Positions 26,201 through 36,269 are shown, numbered from the stretch's first letter. The stretch: 64,000 nucleotides of DNA from Nothobranchius furzeri (GCF_043380555.1 NC_091741.1:38359377-38423376), one strand, 5' to 3'. A program made the numbers and translations. The notes: a model not told the origin generated them from the sequence alone.

Positions 26201-29200
26201 CGTGGTGCATGTTGGAGCTGAAGCAGCTGATCACAGAAGCTGGGCGTTTAAAGGGCAGCTGAGGCCAGCGGTGGCCCACGGCGAGGCGGTTCCTCCAGCC
26301 CGGCAGAACCCTCCACACACTGCTGTCATTCATCTGTGCGGGACAGCCGACTCTTTGTTCACAGATTTCTGAGGTCTTGGTGGAACCGTCACAGAAAGGC
26401 TGACTGGCTCCACTCGCCTTCTTGTTTTTCGCCTCCACCAGGCTGATAAGAGACGTGGGCAGCGAGGCAACGGAGGACGGCTTTGAAACGACAAACATCT
26501 TAATAACAGCCTTGGTATCTGTGAAGAGCTGGTGGGTTTTGGTTTCTTTGTCCGTTTTAAGGATTCATCCACATGAAAGACTCACGAGACCAATAAAAAC
26601 ATCAAATCATCTGAGACTGCGGTTTGGAAATCTCTTCCTGTTAAAACTATGTTTATGTATTTAGCAGACGCTTTTGTTCAAAGCGACTTACAAGTGATAA
26701 TCGGCATTTTGCCCTTGAGGCTAACAACAACAATAACAACAACAACATTGACATCAGTCATGGAGAGGAGGGAACAAGGAGTGGACAGTAGAGAGGGGGG
26801 ATGGGTGCAGGGAAGGTGCTAGTTAAGAAGATGCTCTCTGAAGAGCAGAGTCTTCAGGAGTTTCTTGATAATTGAAAAGGAAGCCCCTGTTCTGGTCGTG
26901 CTTGGAAGGTCATTCCACATTTGTGGAACGATGCATGAGAAAAGTCTGGATTGTCCTGAGTGTGGTGTAGGCACTGCTAGCCGACAATCCTGTGATGACC
27001 GGAGCGGCCGGGCCGAGACGTAAGCCTTTGCAAGAGGATTCAGGTAGATGGGAGCCGTACCGTCTCGGACTTTGTATGCTAGTGTTAGCAATTTGAATTT
27101 GATGCGTGGAGCTAGCGGTAGCCAGTGGAGCTCAATGAACAGAGGGGTGACATGTGCTCTTTCACTACCACTACCACAAAGATGTGTGACTCCTCTCAAA
27201 CCAGCTGTGACACAATAAGCAAACATCTCCTGTAAACTGACAGCTTGATGGGAAATTATGATGCATCCTGTGAATGACTCGCCTGAGTTTCTGCTTCATG
27301 ATGACTTCCTGCATCTGGATGGGTGGGATGATCCAAACACGCCAGAACGACACTGACTGATGTACTTTATGGGTCATTTTACAGCAGGAGATGTTTGAGT
27401 GCACTCCCTTATATGGTCGTGGAATCCTAGATTTTTTCTTTAGTTCAATGGGATTTAAACTTGAAACCACCAGAGTAGCAAATGTATCTCTGTCCTTAGT
27501 CCGTCTTAAGCAGGGGTCTGCAGCTTATGGTTCTGAAGCTGTTAGTGGGACCTTCTACAAAGGCTTCTAATAGCTAGACTCAGGCCTAATCACAATCATT
27601 GTTCTCCTTGTCCTCAGTGTTGCAATTCACAGTATGTCACTTCACCCTACTGAAAAGGTTATGCGTTAGGTATCTCTCACATTAACCTGGTTTAAATCCT
27701 ACCTTACCAACAGAACTCAGTTCATTCAGGTGGACACATGTACCTCTGCTCCCACTCATGTAGTATCTGGGGTTCCTCAAGGTTTGGTCCTTGGCCCCTT
27801 GCTGTTTGTCATTTTTCTGCTCCCTTTGGGTGTCGTTGTTTGTAAATGGAATATAAACTTTCATTGTTACACAGATGACACTCAGTTATACATCTCAACT
27901 TCACCAGCTGCACGGCTTCCACATGGAGCTCACTTACTGATTGCCTTGTTGAGATTAAGTCCTGGTTCTCTTCTAACGTCTTGCAATTGAACTCCAGTAA
28001 AACCGAGGTGCTTCTCATGAGCAGGAAATCTAATAATAATATTAGCGAAGGCATCAAGGTTCTCAGTATTAATAGACAACACTTCAGTTACCTGTTCGAA
28101 TCAGATAAAAAGCCTTGGTGTAATTCTGGACGGCACGTTGTCTTTCTGATCCCACATCAGTTGTGTCACTTGAGCAGCTTACTTCCACCTGCCAAATATT
28201 AACCGCCTGGGTCCATTTCTGTCAAATCACTCTACTGCTATTTTAGTCAACAGTTTGGTCACCTCCTGCCTGGACTATTGCAACTCACTTCTTTGGTCTG
28301 CCCCAGAAGTTACTACATAACTTCAACTGGTTCAAAATTCAGCTGCTTGTATGATCACCAAAACACTCTACTCTGATCACATCACCCCTGTTATTCAGCA
28401 GCTTCACTGGCTGCCAATAAAGTTCAGGGTCCACTACAAAGTTGTAGTCCTTACCTATAAGGCCATTCATAATCTTGCCCCCTTTTATCCCTCACAGCTC
28501 CTACGAGTCACTACACCCACTCACATGCTCAGATCCTCTGCTTCCATTAACTTAACTAATCCACCAGCACGACTTGTCACAATGGAATACCGAGCATTTA
28601 GCAGATCAGCCCCTTCCCTATCACTTCCCTCATTACCTGCTCACCTTAGGAACATGACTTAGCCTTCACCAATTTCAGGTTAATCGCAAAACTCATCTGT
28701 TCAAAATAGCTTATTCACTGTAACTGTTACTGGTGTTTTATTTTACCCTGATTGTGCAGTGACCTTGACTTTTTTGAAAGACACTTCAAATAAAATGTAT
28801 TATTATTATCATTTATCCTACAGAAAAATAAATTACATAACAGAGTCTCTAAAGTAGGAAAAAGAAAACCATACTAAAACACTGAGCATTCAACAAAAAA
28901 GTGAAAAGAAATAACTAAAAATAAAAGATAAAAATACTGCCACAGCACAACTGCACTATGAACAATCAAAGTCTCTACCAAAAACAGAAAATCAAAAACA
29001 ACCACAAGTAGGCATAACATGTTCATACACTGCAGATCTAAACAAGCTAAAAGAGGCCATTGACCTTAGCGACACTGGTAAGTTATTCCAATCCACTTAA
29101 CGCCAAATACTTTCTCTCCAACTGTATCTCAGTGCTCTTATGTGTTTACAGCCAGTTTAGTCCTCGAGTTTGAGAATTAGTGACTGAATGAAAAACAAAT

Positions 29201-32200
29201 GTCTTTTTTTATTTGTCAGGTTTACGGTTATTATCTGAAACCTTGTGATACTGTATTTGGGCCATATAACCCACCTGCAGTTTTAACCAGTGTTAACATC
29301 AAAAGTAACAGAACATCAGTGGTGTTGACGAACAGACTAGCTTTATGCAAGGTTTTGGTGTGCAGGTTCTTCAAGTTGCTCAAATAATACAAAACTCGCA
29401 TTACAGTAGAGGATAAATGAGTCAAGGACCAATCGTCTCATAAAAATATTGGATGTGAGCAGAAAACATTTTAATAGATAATTTAATGCTATTTTGTCAA
29501 AACAAGAACACAAACGAGCACAATGTGACAGATCTGTTGGATCTAAACCCAACCCAGCTCCCCACGCATATGCAGGTGGCTGTTTGGGTACTGAATACTT
29601 TAACAACGAGCTCACAGAGAAAATAATCCTACCTGGTAATCCGGAACCTGAATGTTTGACTAAAAGCTGCTGCTATTCGCCAGATTCTATTGCAGACGAA
29701 TTTCTCGCTCACGGCTGACACCTGACGTAGTTTCTAATCTGGAAGCTCATCCAGAGTCTCTTGCTCATCTGTAATCTCTGTTCTTGATGCATGTTTTATA
29801 TTTTTGTTCCAGGAGTGTACATTCTGATCGCTGCGGGGGCTCTGATGATGGTGGTTGGGTTCCTGGGATGCTGTGGAGCCATCAAAGAATCGCCTTGCTT
29901 GCTGGGGCTGGTGAGTCATTCTTTCAGGGTTTTCATCATGCCGTGATTCCATTTGTACCGACCCCGCTGGCATGACTCAGATTAGGGCTGGACGATATAG
30001 ATCAATATTAATAATTATTGAAAACTATATAAAAAATGTAGAAAATATATTTTAAGTGCAGCCCTAGACATTTTATGTAATAACTGTATGATAAAACAAG
30101 TTGGTTGTGTTATCAGACTTAGTTTTTATTGATTCTTTGAAAACTTTGCAAACCACCGTTGTTTGTTTTTTGTTAGACTTGTAAGAATGACAATGTTGCC
30201 ACGCTGGTGAACTACTGTAACATTTTTGGGACAATTTCTTCCACCTCTCATTGTTGCAACATCTTGTTTAAGTCCCATTTCTGTCTGTTTAGCTCTGAGA
30301 GGGTAGGGCTTGGTGATGAAGTGTGTTTGGGTCTGTGTTTTTGATTGGTTGGGTGTAAGTAATGACTCTAGTAGGAAGCTACCCGATAGGCTTTAATGAA
30401 AATAGGAAACTTTTATTAAAGTTTTATTGATCCATTTTTTTCTTCTATTGAACCACACGTCTATCGATGGATATATATATTGTTATTGAGCTATTGTCCA
30501 GCACCAACTCAGATTGATTTGGTTGGACAGCATTTCCATCAGCACCAAGTCTGTTGTTGCTGCAGACTATTCAGTAGGTGCTTCAACATGGTTCCAAGCG
30601 TTCCAGGGCGGGCCAAAACTGTGAGGTCAGCACCTGTCTGTCATTGATTGGCTTGGGCAGTCAAGCAACAAGATGGGTCTTCCTGTCTCCCTCACTACCT
30701 CTACCATAATGTACAACATTAAATCCACTTTCCACCGGAGGTTTTATTATTCATTCAAAAGCCTGAGTTGTTTGTTTGACTCGGAAAAAACCAGAAGACT
30801 CAACTTTTTGCTGATCAATAGCATTCTGTTAGTTCAACATCTGAAACTCTAGATGTGATCTGCATGTTCTCACCTTGACGCATTGCTGTCAGAGAATGGA
30901 TTGTAAAAGAGCAATCGGTCACATCACGACTCCGAGTTGGCCAATGGGGTGATTTGTTTCCTGTGCAATACCATAAGCAACCAGCAGGTAGATGCAGCAT
31001 ATAAAACAGTTCTTTTATTCTTTAGTTCTTCCTCTTCCTGCTCGTCATCTTCGCTGTGGAAGTGGCTGCAGGGATCTGGGGCTTCTCCAACCGGGAAACG
31101 GTACAACTAAACCAGTGAAACATAACAGAACGCAATAAAATCATATCTGCAGGTGTTTAGTAATGTTCCACTAATCTCTGCAGGTGGTGGAGGATGTCAC
31201 AGAGTTTTATAAGCAGACCTACGACAACTACAAAACTACAAAACAGGAAGCACTGAAGGAGACCCTCCGCCTCATCCACTTTGGAGTGAGAACCTTCATC
31301 AAGCCAACTAACACATCAAGATCCTTCCTATCATTCTGACATCTGGTTTTTCTCCTCAAAGCTGGACTGCTGTGGTCCCACAGGAACTGTGATTGATTCC
31401 ATCAAAGACATCTGTCCGAAGCAGGAAGGACTGGAGATCATTGTCACAAAGGTAACGCAGCATCCATATGCACACCAGTGTTCTCTGAACGTGCAATTTA
31501 GGTAGAAGAAAGCAACATATTATGTATTCTGACTAATACAACATTTTAATTATATATTTTTTACATTTTTGAATAGACTGGAATATAAAATTTAACGAAT
31601 CGCTGTGACTTTCATTAGTTTGATTAAAACGTTTAAATGTCAAATATAATAAGGTCACAAGATTACACAAACCAGTTAGTTTTGCCTTTACTAAAAATAA
31701 GATGAGTACTAATGTTAGTCAGTTTTATCATGTTATGACTCGCACAGTTCATGGTTTATTTATCTTTTGGCAGAGCTGCCCCAAAGCCATCGACGAGGTG
31801 TTCAACAACAAGCTGCACATTATTGGTGGAGTTGGAATCGGTATCGGAGTCATCATGGTGAGTTTAGTACAAACGGTACTTTGAGGACATTTTTATCAAA
31901 CCAGTAAGCCGGTAGTAAGTTAGTTTCTACCCTTTGAATGCAATCATTTAAGATATTTTCGATGCAAATGGATATAAATATGATGTAATGTAAAGCAGGG
32001 GTGGACTGGCCTATCTGGCATTCTGGCACTGCCTTGGTGGGCCGCTTGCCCAGCTTGGGACGACGCAACTCCGTCACCCCATTCGACGGAACAGAGATGG
32101 CCTCTGATGACTTATGTAGCGTTCAGGATAAAGAGAGCTAACTAATGCTAGCTAGCGTTTAGCTTAGTACAAACTAAAGGTGGAAACATTTGCTTATTTA

Positions 32201-35200
32201 GTCATTCAGCTCTTTCAACCAATGCTGCATTTCCCTGGATCCACTGATTACAGTGCTCAGCATAAATGAGTACACCCCCTTTAAAACAAGGTGGCGACAT
32301 ATTGCAACATCAACTTTTTTTCCATTCCTCAACAAAAGCTTCTATTAGAGGCTGGATGCTGGATGGAGAGTGATGCTCAACCTGCTGCTTCAGAATTATC
32401 CACAGGTGTTGGATTGGGTTCAGATCAGGAGACAGACTTGATCATTCATTCACCTTCACCCTGTTCTTCTGCAGAAATGCAACATTAGCTTTAGATGTGT
32501 GTTTTGGATCACTGTCATGTTGGAAAAGTGCATGACGACCACGTGCTCCTCCTTCAGTATACAGGTGCTGGCCAGTAAATTAGAATATCATCAAAAGGTT
32601 GAAAATATTTCAGTAATTCCATTCAAAACGTGAAACTTGTACATTATATTCATGCAATGCACACAGACCAATGTATTTCCGATGTTTATTACGTTTAATT
32701 TTGATATTTATAGGTGACAACCAATGAAAACATCAAATCTGGTATCTCAGAAAATTAGAATATTCTAAAGGCCAATGAAAAAATGTTTGTTTCTCTAATG
32801 TTGGCCAACTGAAAAGAATGAACATGAAAAGAATGTGCATGTATAGCACTCAATACTTAGTCGGGGCTCCTTTTGCCTCAATAACTGCAGTAATGCGGCG
32901 TGGCATGGACTCGATCAGTCTGTGGCACTGCTCAGGTGTTATGAGAGCCCAGGTTGCTCTGATAGTCGTCTTCAGCTCCTCTGCATTGTTGGGTCTAGCG
33001 TATTGCATCCTCCGCTTCACAATACCCCATAGATTTTCTATGGGGTTAAGGTCAGGCGAGTTTGCTGGCCAATCAAGGACAGGGATACCATGGTCCTTGA
33101 ACCAGGTGCTGGTGGTTTTGGCACTGTGTGCAGGTGCCAAGTCCTGTTGAAAGGTGAAGTCTGCATCCCCATAAAGTTGGTCAGCAGCAGGAAGCATGAA
33201 GTGCTCTAAAACTTCCTGGTAGACGGCTGCATTGACCCTGGACCTCAGGAAACAGAGTGGGCCAACACCGGCAGATGACATGGCACCCCACACCATCACT
33301 GACGGTGGAAACTTTACACTGGACCTCATGCAACGTGGATTCTGTGCTTCTCCGCTCTTCCTCCAGACTCTGGGTCCTTGATTTCCAAAGGAAATGCAGA
33401 ACTTGCTTTCATCAGAAAACATAACTTTGGACCACTCAGCATCAGTCCAGTCCTTTTTGTCCTTGGCCCAGGCGAGACGCTTCTTGCGCTGTTTCATGTT
33501 CAAGAGTGGCTTGACACACGGAATGCGACACCTGAATCCCATGTCTTTCATGAGTCTCCTCGTGGTGGTTCTTGAAGCGCTGACTCCAGCTGCAGTCCAC
33601 TCTTTGTGGATCTCCCCCACATTTTTGAATGGGTTTGTCGTCACAATTCTCTGCAGGGTGCGGTTATCCCTAGAGCTTGTACACTTTTTTCTACCACATT
33701 TTTTCCGTCCCTTCGCCTGTCTGTTAATGTGCTTGGACACAGAGCTCTGCGAACAGCCAGCTTCTTTAGCAATCACCTTTTGTGTCTTGCCCTCCTTGTG
33801 CAAGGTGTCAATGATTGTCTTTTGGACAGCTGTTAAGTCAGAAGTCTTCCCCATGATTGTGGTGCCTTCAAAACAAGACTGAGGGACCTTTTAAAGGCCT
33901 TTGCAGGTGTTTTGAGTAAATCAGCTGATTAGAGTGGCAGCAGGTGTCTTCTATATTCAGCCTTTTCAGAATATTCTAATTTTTTGAGATACCAAATTTG
34001 GAGTTTTCATTAGTTGTCACTTATGAATATCAAATTTAAATGTAATGAACATTGGAAATACATTGGTCTGTGTGCATTGCATGAATATAATGTACAAGTT
34101 TCACGTTTTGAATGGAATTACTGAAATATTTTCAACCTTTTGATGATATTCTAATTTACTGGCCAGCACCTGTAGAGCAGTACATTGTTGACTAAGGACA
34201 CCGCCACCACCATGTTTCACTGTAGGCGCCATGCTTTTCTCTTTGAAATCCCCACCTTTACAATGCCATACAGTTTTTAAACAGTTAATTCCAAAAACAG
34301 ATATTTGTCTCATCACTCAAGAGTCCCAGTAGTCTTCATCTCTTTCAGCATGGGCCCTAGCAAATCCTAGGAGTGCTTTTTTGTGCACGGGCTTTAGAAG
34401 AGGCTTCCTTCATGGACGATACCCATGCATGCTATTCCTCTGCAGTGTGCGCCGTACGGTGTCACGGGAAACACTCACTCCAGCTTGGCTTTCTACTGCT
34501 TTAGCTAACTGCAGTGAACTCGCATGATTTTCTTCAACCCTTCTCATCAGAAGACGCACCAGTCGAGATTTGAACTTCTGTGGACGGCCTGGACGTGTCT
34601 GTAATATGGTTGCTCTTCCATCTTTCTTAAATGTTTGGATGCATTTAGCTACAGTATTGACTGATATGTAACAAGCTTTGCTGATCTTCTTGTAGCTCTC
34701 ATCTTTCTGTGTAAAGAAATTATTACCTTTCTCAGATGTTGTGACATTTCTCTTCCATGTGGAGCTGTTGCTGACAGCATGAAATGGGAAGGGCTTTTAT
34801 TTGTTAAGTAATGCACTTTTATAGTCACCTGCTGCTGGACACCTCTTAAAAGAATCATTAGACTCACCTGTGGTTGAATGCCTGTTATTTTGTAGTCTTA
34901 AGTGTGGTTTTTCTCCTAAGACTATAATTGGAGTGTACTTATTTTTGCAACACACTCACAGACTGTCTTATCTTTTTGTTCTTGTATAAATAAACTCAGG
35001 GCAGATTCTCTTGGTAGTTGCTTGAGCTTCTGCCCCTGATTGCAATCGGTGACTTGTCTGCTTAATCATCTCCTTCCTCTTAGCTGCAGGTATTGGGTTA
35101 TTGATAAAATCCATAACAGTGAGGAAAATCACTTTTTGTGTGGGAAAATGAACAAATGTTCACAGTCAATGGCCCACCTTTGTGGGTATTTTGTAGTTTG

Positions 35201-35764
35201 GTATCTCATAGAAAATGTTGATTCTGAGAGGAAACTAAAGGTTTTCTGACAATGTAGTGGGGTGTACTCATTTATGCTGAGCACTCTACCACTTATTCAT
35301 TTTCCTTTTCCTCAGTTTTTTATACCTCCCAATTTTATATATATTTTTATTTAAGTTTTTGTGAAGCACCTCGTGATTTTTATCTTGAGACGCACTGTAT
35401 AAAAGATTGTTTCTTCTTGTGTCTTAATATAGCTAACTTTTTTGCTTTTGTTTTTGTAAAAAATATTAACTGGTTTACTTTTTGTTTTGCTTTTCCAAGT
35501 CCTTTTTGTTTTATTACTTTGTAAAATGTGCTAATTTGGCTAAAATAATTAGCTTTTTCTCTTGGTAAAGATTTGAATGGGTAAAAATTTAATTTGGAAA
35601 TGAAAAAGCAACACAAACTGCTCTGAGAAGTAACATTTTTTTTCACATCAAATCGCTTTATAAATGATTAAAATGTCCCTGCCTCTTTGTCTCTGCAGAT
35701 CTTTGGGATGATCTTCAGCATGATTCTTTGTTGTGCCATCAAGAGGTCCAGAGACTTTGTGTAA
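8236..35764 (+). CDS. cd9: cd9 tetraspanin (main form, 8 exons, 224 aa)
   Basis: Exons: 8236-8292, 23611-23713, 29813-29910, 31026-31100, 31184-31285, 31362-31451, 31774-31857, 35699-35764. All borders are GT/AG and the phases agree. Tetraspanins organise plasma-membrane microdomains; CD9 partners integrins and immunoglobulin-family proteins in adhesion and gamete fusion. The sequence shows four membrane segments (about 9-31, 53-75, 82-104, 191-214), a short first loop and a large second loop with CCG at 148-150 and two more cysteines at 163 and 177, the four-cysteine CD9 pattern. Near the C terminus, GVGIGIGVIM and FGMIFSMILCCAI are close to vertebrate CD9. Membrane-proximal cysteine pairs are potential palmitoylation sites. 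Length fits CD9 (about 228 aa in mammals). Whether it is the fish a or b paralogue cannot be told here. Intron 1 is 15 kb and full of repeats. Confidence 0.93.
8960..9150 (-). mobile_element. L2-like LINE 3' ORF fragment
   Basis: The minus-strand frame includes TKAYWLCSTRLKTKGDRSFA and PRLWTSPPLSLRSADSVVSF. The plus-strand copy at 45960-46590 carries nearly the same peptide, showing both belong to one LINE family. It abuts an oppositely oriented LINE piece at 9155. Confidence 0.7.
9155..9262 (+). mobile_element. Short plus-strand LINE fragment between two minus-strand pieces
   Basis: Translation gives HHLRQLATVELYLTANAVEQ followed by VIHMFASGRLDYCK, a relative of the SRLDYCN block of L2-like ORFs. 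The sense is opposite to both neighbours, so the region is a mosaic of separate insertions or a rearrangement. Confidence 0.55.
9262..10345 (-). mobile_element. L2-like LINE remnant with reverse transcriptase motif
   Basis: On the minus strand, 10245-9967 encodes HCFADDLQVYLPL, a form of the catalytic Y/F-x-DD motif, followed by LNKINTEILVFG, the usual next block. Further 3', the frame at 9540-9286 has PQSMEQFKSKLKT. The left part (9262-9290) is a TTTATTTATATAGCACCT tail. Several frame breaks show it is inactive. Confidence 0.7.
10346..12511. other. cd9 intron 1 stretch, no gene seen; one dispersed repeat
   Basis: 11375-11530 matches 50745-50945 on the opposite strand: both contain GCACCCCCTAGTGTC, then CTCGCTGTGCATTCGT, then an AAACGTCTC block. 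This is a dispersed, unclassified repeat. The remainder contains no splice-bounded exon, RNA gene or known element that I can support. A C-rich run lies at about 12460-12475. Confidence 0.5.
12512..16259. mobile_element. Candidate large DNA element with 21-bp terminal inverted repeats
   Basis: CTGGCTGCAGACATCAGCTG with one more G (12512-12532) reappears as its exact complement at 16239-16259. Just inside both ends are GTGTCATTAC and CCGGAA motifs, repeated several times on the left (12540-12790), like subterminal transposase sites. Between them lie a spliced minus-strand reading frame (16299-14435) and a younger LINE insertion (13490-14330). I found no target duplication, so the borders and the transposon interpretation are tentative. 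Confidence 0.45.
13490..14330 (-). mobile_element. 5'-truncated RTE-like LINE, reverse transcriptase to C terminus
   Basis: On the minus strand, SSLLFADDVVLLAS (catalytic FADD box, about 14330-14270) is followed by AAECEAAGMRI, LPQVEEFKYLGVLFTSEG and, after a frame break, SIYVPILTYGHELWV and RWFGHLVRMPPGRLPGEVF. The same series occurs on the plus strand at 56050-57010, so the two are copies of one family. The clade assignment is from memory of the motif order. Confidence 0.75.
14435..16299 (-). CDS. Unrecognised five-exon cysteine-rich reading frame antisense to cd9
   Basis: Minus-strand exons: 16299-16097, 15317-15255, 14952-14895, 14786-14658, 14524-14435 (ending in TGA). All four introns have GT...AG borders and good pyrimidine tracts (for example ATTTTTCAG). 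The five pieces total 543 nt and stay in frame (180 codons). Exon 2 encodes a cysteine cluster, YCVWCAGSFYCGCTNQVSCN, that could bind zinc. Exons 4-5 carry basic helical stretches (SLKLKQRLKPLMFHFADAQ, VDELTERIGSCSGIDKLIKK). The first exon overlaps an inverted-repeat end, has poor protein character and may be 5' UTR; the ATG at 16299 is only the longest option. I do not recognise a family. It may be a transposon-carried gene or a host gene in cd9 intron 1. Confidence 0.45.
16260..17469. other. cd9 intron 1 stretch, AT-rich, no gene seen
   Basis: 16440-16680 is extremely AT-rich, ends in TAATAAAAATATG and could be a decayed retroelement tail. No splice-supported exon or known repeat is recognised in the rest. 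Confidence 0.4.
17470..17785 (+). repeat. Dispersed repeat R3, copy 1
   Basis: Contains CTCCACAAGCCGGCAGCCGC, then CAGCTCCACCAACATGTTGT and CAGGCTGTAAACATGTTTAT, then CAGCCCCTAGTGGATGAGGG. The same blocks in the same order occur at 20600-21720, where the copy is split by about 0.73 kb, and in part at 54105-54225. No protein is recognised. 17786-19057 is intron with no feature I can support. Confidence 0.65.
19058..19362. mobile_element. SINE and LINE-tail fragments
   Basis: 19058-19200 on the minus strand is a truncated copy of the SINE at 51339 (AGAGTCCTGGAACCCCCCAA). 19240-19362 resembles the 3' tail of the repeat at 42200-42390 (GACACTAGTCAGTGACTCGA, then GTGATTTGGCGCAATATA). A G run and a TG tract separate them at about 19220-19250. 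Confidence 0.6.
19371..19998. mobile_element. MITE with CGTTTACATGCAGCCA inverted ends
   Basis: CGTTTACATGCAGCCA (19371-19386) recurs as TGGCTGCATGTAAACG (19983-19998). TAGTCAGTG on the left and TAGTCATTG on the right form a 9-bp direct repeat with one mismatch, a likely target duplication. Further short inverted motifs (AACCCGGTTA, AACCCGAAT) occur inside. There is no transposase. It is inserted next to the LINE-type tail at 19240-19362. Confidence 0.7.
20500..21830 (+). repeat. Dispersed repeat R3, copy 2, with internal tandem units and an insertion
   Basis: The block around CTCCACAAGCCGGCAGCCGC recurs in imperfect units at about 20628, 20729 and 20808, unlike the single unit in copy 1 (17530). 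After TTATATTTCAACC (about 20861) the homology with copy 1 stops, and it resumes at CAGGCTGTAAACATGTTTAT (21599). The intervening 0.73 kb is an insertion containing a minus-strand SINE (21178-21486). The copy ends near 21720; 21720-21830 is unassigned. Confidence 0.6.
21178..21486 (-). mobile_element. tRNA-derived SINE, nearly full length
   Basis: Read on the minus strand it begins GGGGCGACAGTGGCACAGGA and has a Pol III B box GGTTCGAGCCC (complement at 21422-21432). It continues through the same body and tail as the plus-strand copy at 51339-51665 (TTCCAGGACTCTAGAAGGCG). It lies inside dispersed repeat R3. Confidence 0.8.
22366..22435 (-). mobile_element. SINE tail fragment
   Basis: TTGATATAGCGCCTTCTAGA followed by GTCCTGGATC and the CACATTCACCCATTCACAC block match the 3' part of the SINE at 51339-51665 on the minus strand. 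It directly precedes MITE family A copy 2. Confidence 0.6.
22451..22853 (+). mobile_element. MITE-like element, family A, copy 2
   Basis: Starts TTTAAAGAGCAAGTCACCCC and ends in GGGCTCTTTAAA (a slightly decayed right end). The internal sequence, including GATGGCAGATTTAAATTCAA and a CA tract, closely matches copy 3 at 37877-38273 in the same orientation. No protein. Confidence 0.75.
23821..23892. mobile_element. Very short hAT-like MITE (72 bp) with perfect 8-bp target duplication
   Basis: The element starts CAGGGGCACC and ends GGCGCCCTTG, an imperfect inverted pair. ATCTTATC is present directly on both sides (23813-23820 and 23893-23900). The 8-bp duplication and CAGGG-type end fit hAT. It lies just after cd9 exon 2. 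Confidence 0.75.
23901..26647. other. cd9 intron 2 stretch, no gene seen
   Basis: I see no splice-supported exon or RNA gene. About 24632-24712 has short palindromic GCCTGGCCTGCCAG / CTGGCAGGCCAGGC arms. The minus-strand frame at 26498-26175 has no recognisable domain and is treated as chance. Confidence 0.45.
26648..27200 (-). mobile_element. L2/Rex-like LINE 3' fragment
   Basis: The left end (TTTAGCAGACGCTTTTGTTC, AAAGCGACTTACAAG) is a sequence very common at fish LINE 3' ends. The minus-strand frame 27226-26819 has HVTPLFIELHWLPLAPRIKF, RPLRSSQDCRLAVP and FSIIKKLLKTLLF, the usual C-terminal blocks. 5'-truncated, with no catalytic core. Confidence 0.75.
27610..28800 (+). mobile_element. 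L2-like LINE remnant, reverse transcriptase to 3' end
   Basis: The plus strand encodes VVSGVPQGLVLGPLLFVIFL (RT motif with PQG), then HCYTDDTQLYIS (YADD-type catalytic box with T replacing A), then NSSKTEVLLMSRK, and later ITPVIQQLHWLPIKFRVHYK. Frame changes between the blocks show decay. It is in sense orientation in cd9 intron 2. 28801-29812 is AT-rich intron with nothing else recognised. Confidence 0.8.
29983..30506. mobile_element. hAT-like MITE with perfect 8-bp target duplication
   Basis: The left end TAGGGCTGGACGATATAG pairs imperfectly with the right end, whose complement is TGGTGCTGGACAATAG. ACTCAGAT lies directly on both sides (29975-29982 and 30507-30514). The 524-bp element is AT-rich and non-coding. 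It lies in cd9 intron 3. The rest of that intron, to 31025, has nothing I can assign. Confidence 0.8.
32562..34172 (-). mobile_element. Apparently complete Tc1-like transposon, nested
   Basis: The element starts CAGGTGCTGGCCAGTAAATT and ends with the complement, with TA at 32560-32561 and 34173-34174. The first 129 bases of the two ends are identical by eye, and similarity continues to about 200 bp. A second internal AAATTAGAATATTCT motif near 32752 and 33970 resembles the outer AAATTAGAATATCATC, giving the IR/DR layout of Tc1 elements such as Sleeping Beauty. It interrupts the older Tc1 element at TTCAGTA/GAGCAG. Confidence 0.93.
32850..33854 (-). CDS. Tc1-type DD34E transposase, intact 334 aa
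   Basis: The uninterrupted frame has the full length expected for Tc1 transposases (about 340 aa). An N-terminal paired-like helix-turn-helix region (residues about 1-110, with TQKVIAKEAGCSQSSVSKHI) should bind the terminal repeats. A basic GRKK stretch at 54-57 takes the place of the AT-hook GRPR motif. Catalytic residues: D148 (MFSDES), D238 (TFQQDLAP) and E273 (NPIEN), with 34 residues between the second and third, i.e. DD34E. The start gives MGKTSDLT, the usual Tc1 opening. The protein cuts and pastes the element at TA sites. Lack of stops suggests recent insertion; activity is unproven. Confidence 0.95.
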   Translation of the reverse strand: MGKTSDLTAVQKTIIDTLHKEGKTQKVIAKEAGCSQSSVSKHINRQAKGRKKCGRKKCTSSRDNRTLQRIVTTNPFKNVGEIHKEWTAAGVSASRTTTRRLMKDMGFRCRIPCVKPLLNMKQRKKRLAWAKDKKDWTDAEWSKVMFSDESKFCISFGNQGPRVWRKSGEAQNPRCMRSSVKFPPSVMVWGAMSSAGVGPLCFLRSRVNAAVYQEVLEHFMLPAADQLYGDADFTFQQDLAPAHSAKTTSTWFKDHGIPVLDWPANSPDLNPIENLWGIVKRRMQYARPNNAEELKTTIRATWALITPEQCHRLIESMPRRITAVIEAKGAPTKY

Positions 35765-35929
35765 ACTCTCACAAAAACATGTCCTCACTTTTCTGCCGCT
35801 TTAGTTTAGACTGATTTAAACACAAAAATGACCATTGGTGTGCCGCTTGAATTTCTGCAGGATGACCACAGAACTCTGAGGCAGAATGGAGCCTCTGCAT
35901 ATTTAACAGTTTCACTATGTTGTGTCCAC

Positions 35930-36269
35930 AATAAATCAGCAATGTCCACAGTAAAAGAGGACTAAACTTTTCTATTTATTATTCAAATTCAAATTAAAGA
36001 ACTTTTTATGCAGAATGTTTATTGCAGAAGTAAATGAATATTTAGGACTCTACTGCTCTCTGATGGATACTTCTGCCATTTTCTTTATTGTTATTATTCA
36101 CTCATGTTTTGTTTACGAAATGCACTAACGGTTTATGAAATGAAGTTAGTTTATTTGCAGCTAACAGTTTTATTTTGATATTACATAATAGAAGCTTTGA
36201 TTTTTATAAAGTACTGGAATTTTATGCAAATATAATGGCAATTCAAATGTCTTTAAATTAAATAATAAA
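35930..36269 (+). promoter_or_regulatory. cd9: cd9 polyadenylation signals
   Basis: Two canonical AATAAA hexamers follow the cd9 stop: 35930-35935, 166 bases after the stop, and 36264-36269, about 500 bases after it. An ATTAAA-type variant lies between them near 35993. Either could end the transcript; use is not determinable here. Confidence 0.55.

Larger units (their letters stand above)
32251..35286 (-). mobile_element. Decayed Tc1-like transposon, split by a younger Tc1
   Basis: The ends are AGTGCTCAGCATAAATGAGT and its complement (32252 onward and up to 35285), flanked by TA (32249-32250 and 35287-35288). Without the inner element it is about 1.42 kb. Minus-strand remnants of a transposase survive in broken frames, such as TVKHGGGGV (compare the usual KHGGGS-VWG block) around 34250-34190, and an N-terminal part near 34860-34650. 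It is inactive. It is in cd9 intron 7. Confidence 0.85.

Noticed and set aside
26175..26498. 107-codon minus-strand frame in cd9 intron 2
   Set aside because: No domain, no splice support, and overlapping open frames on both strands suggest chance.
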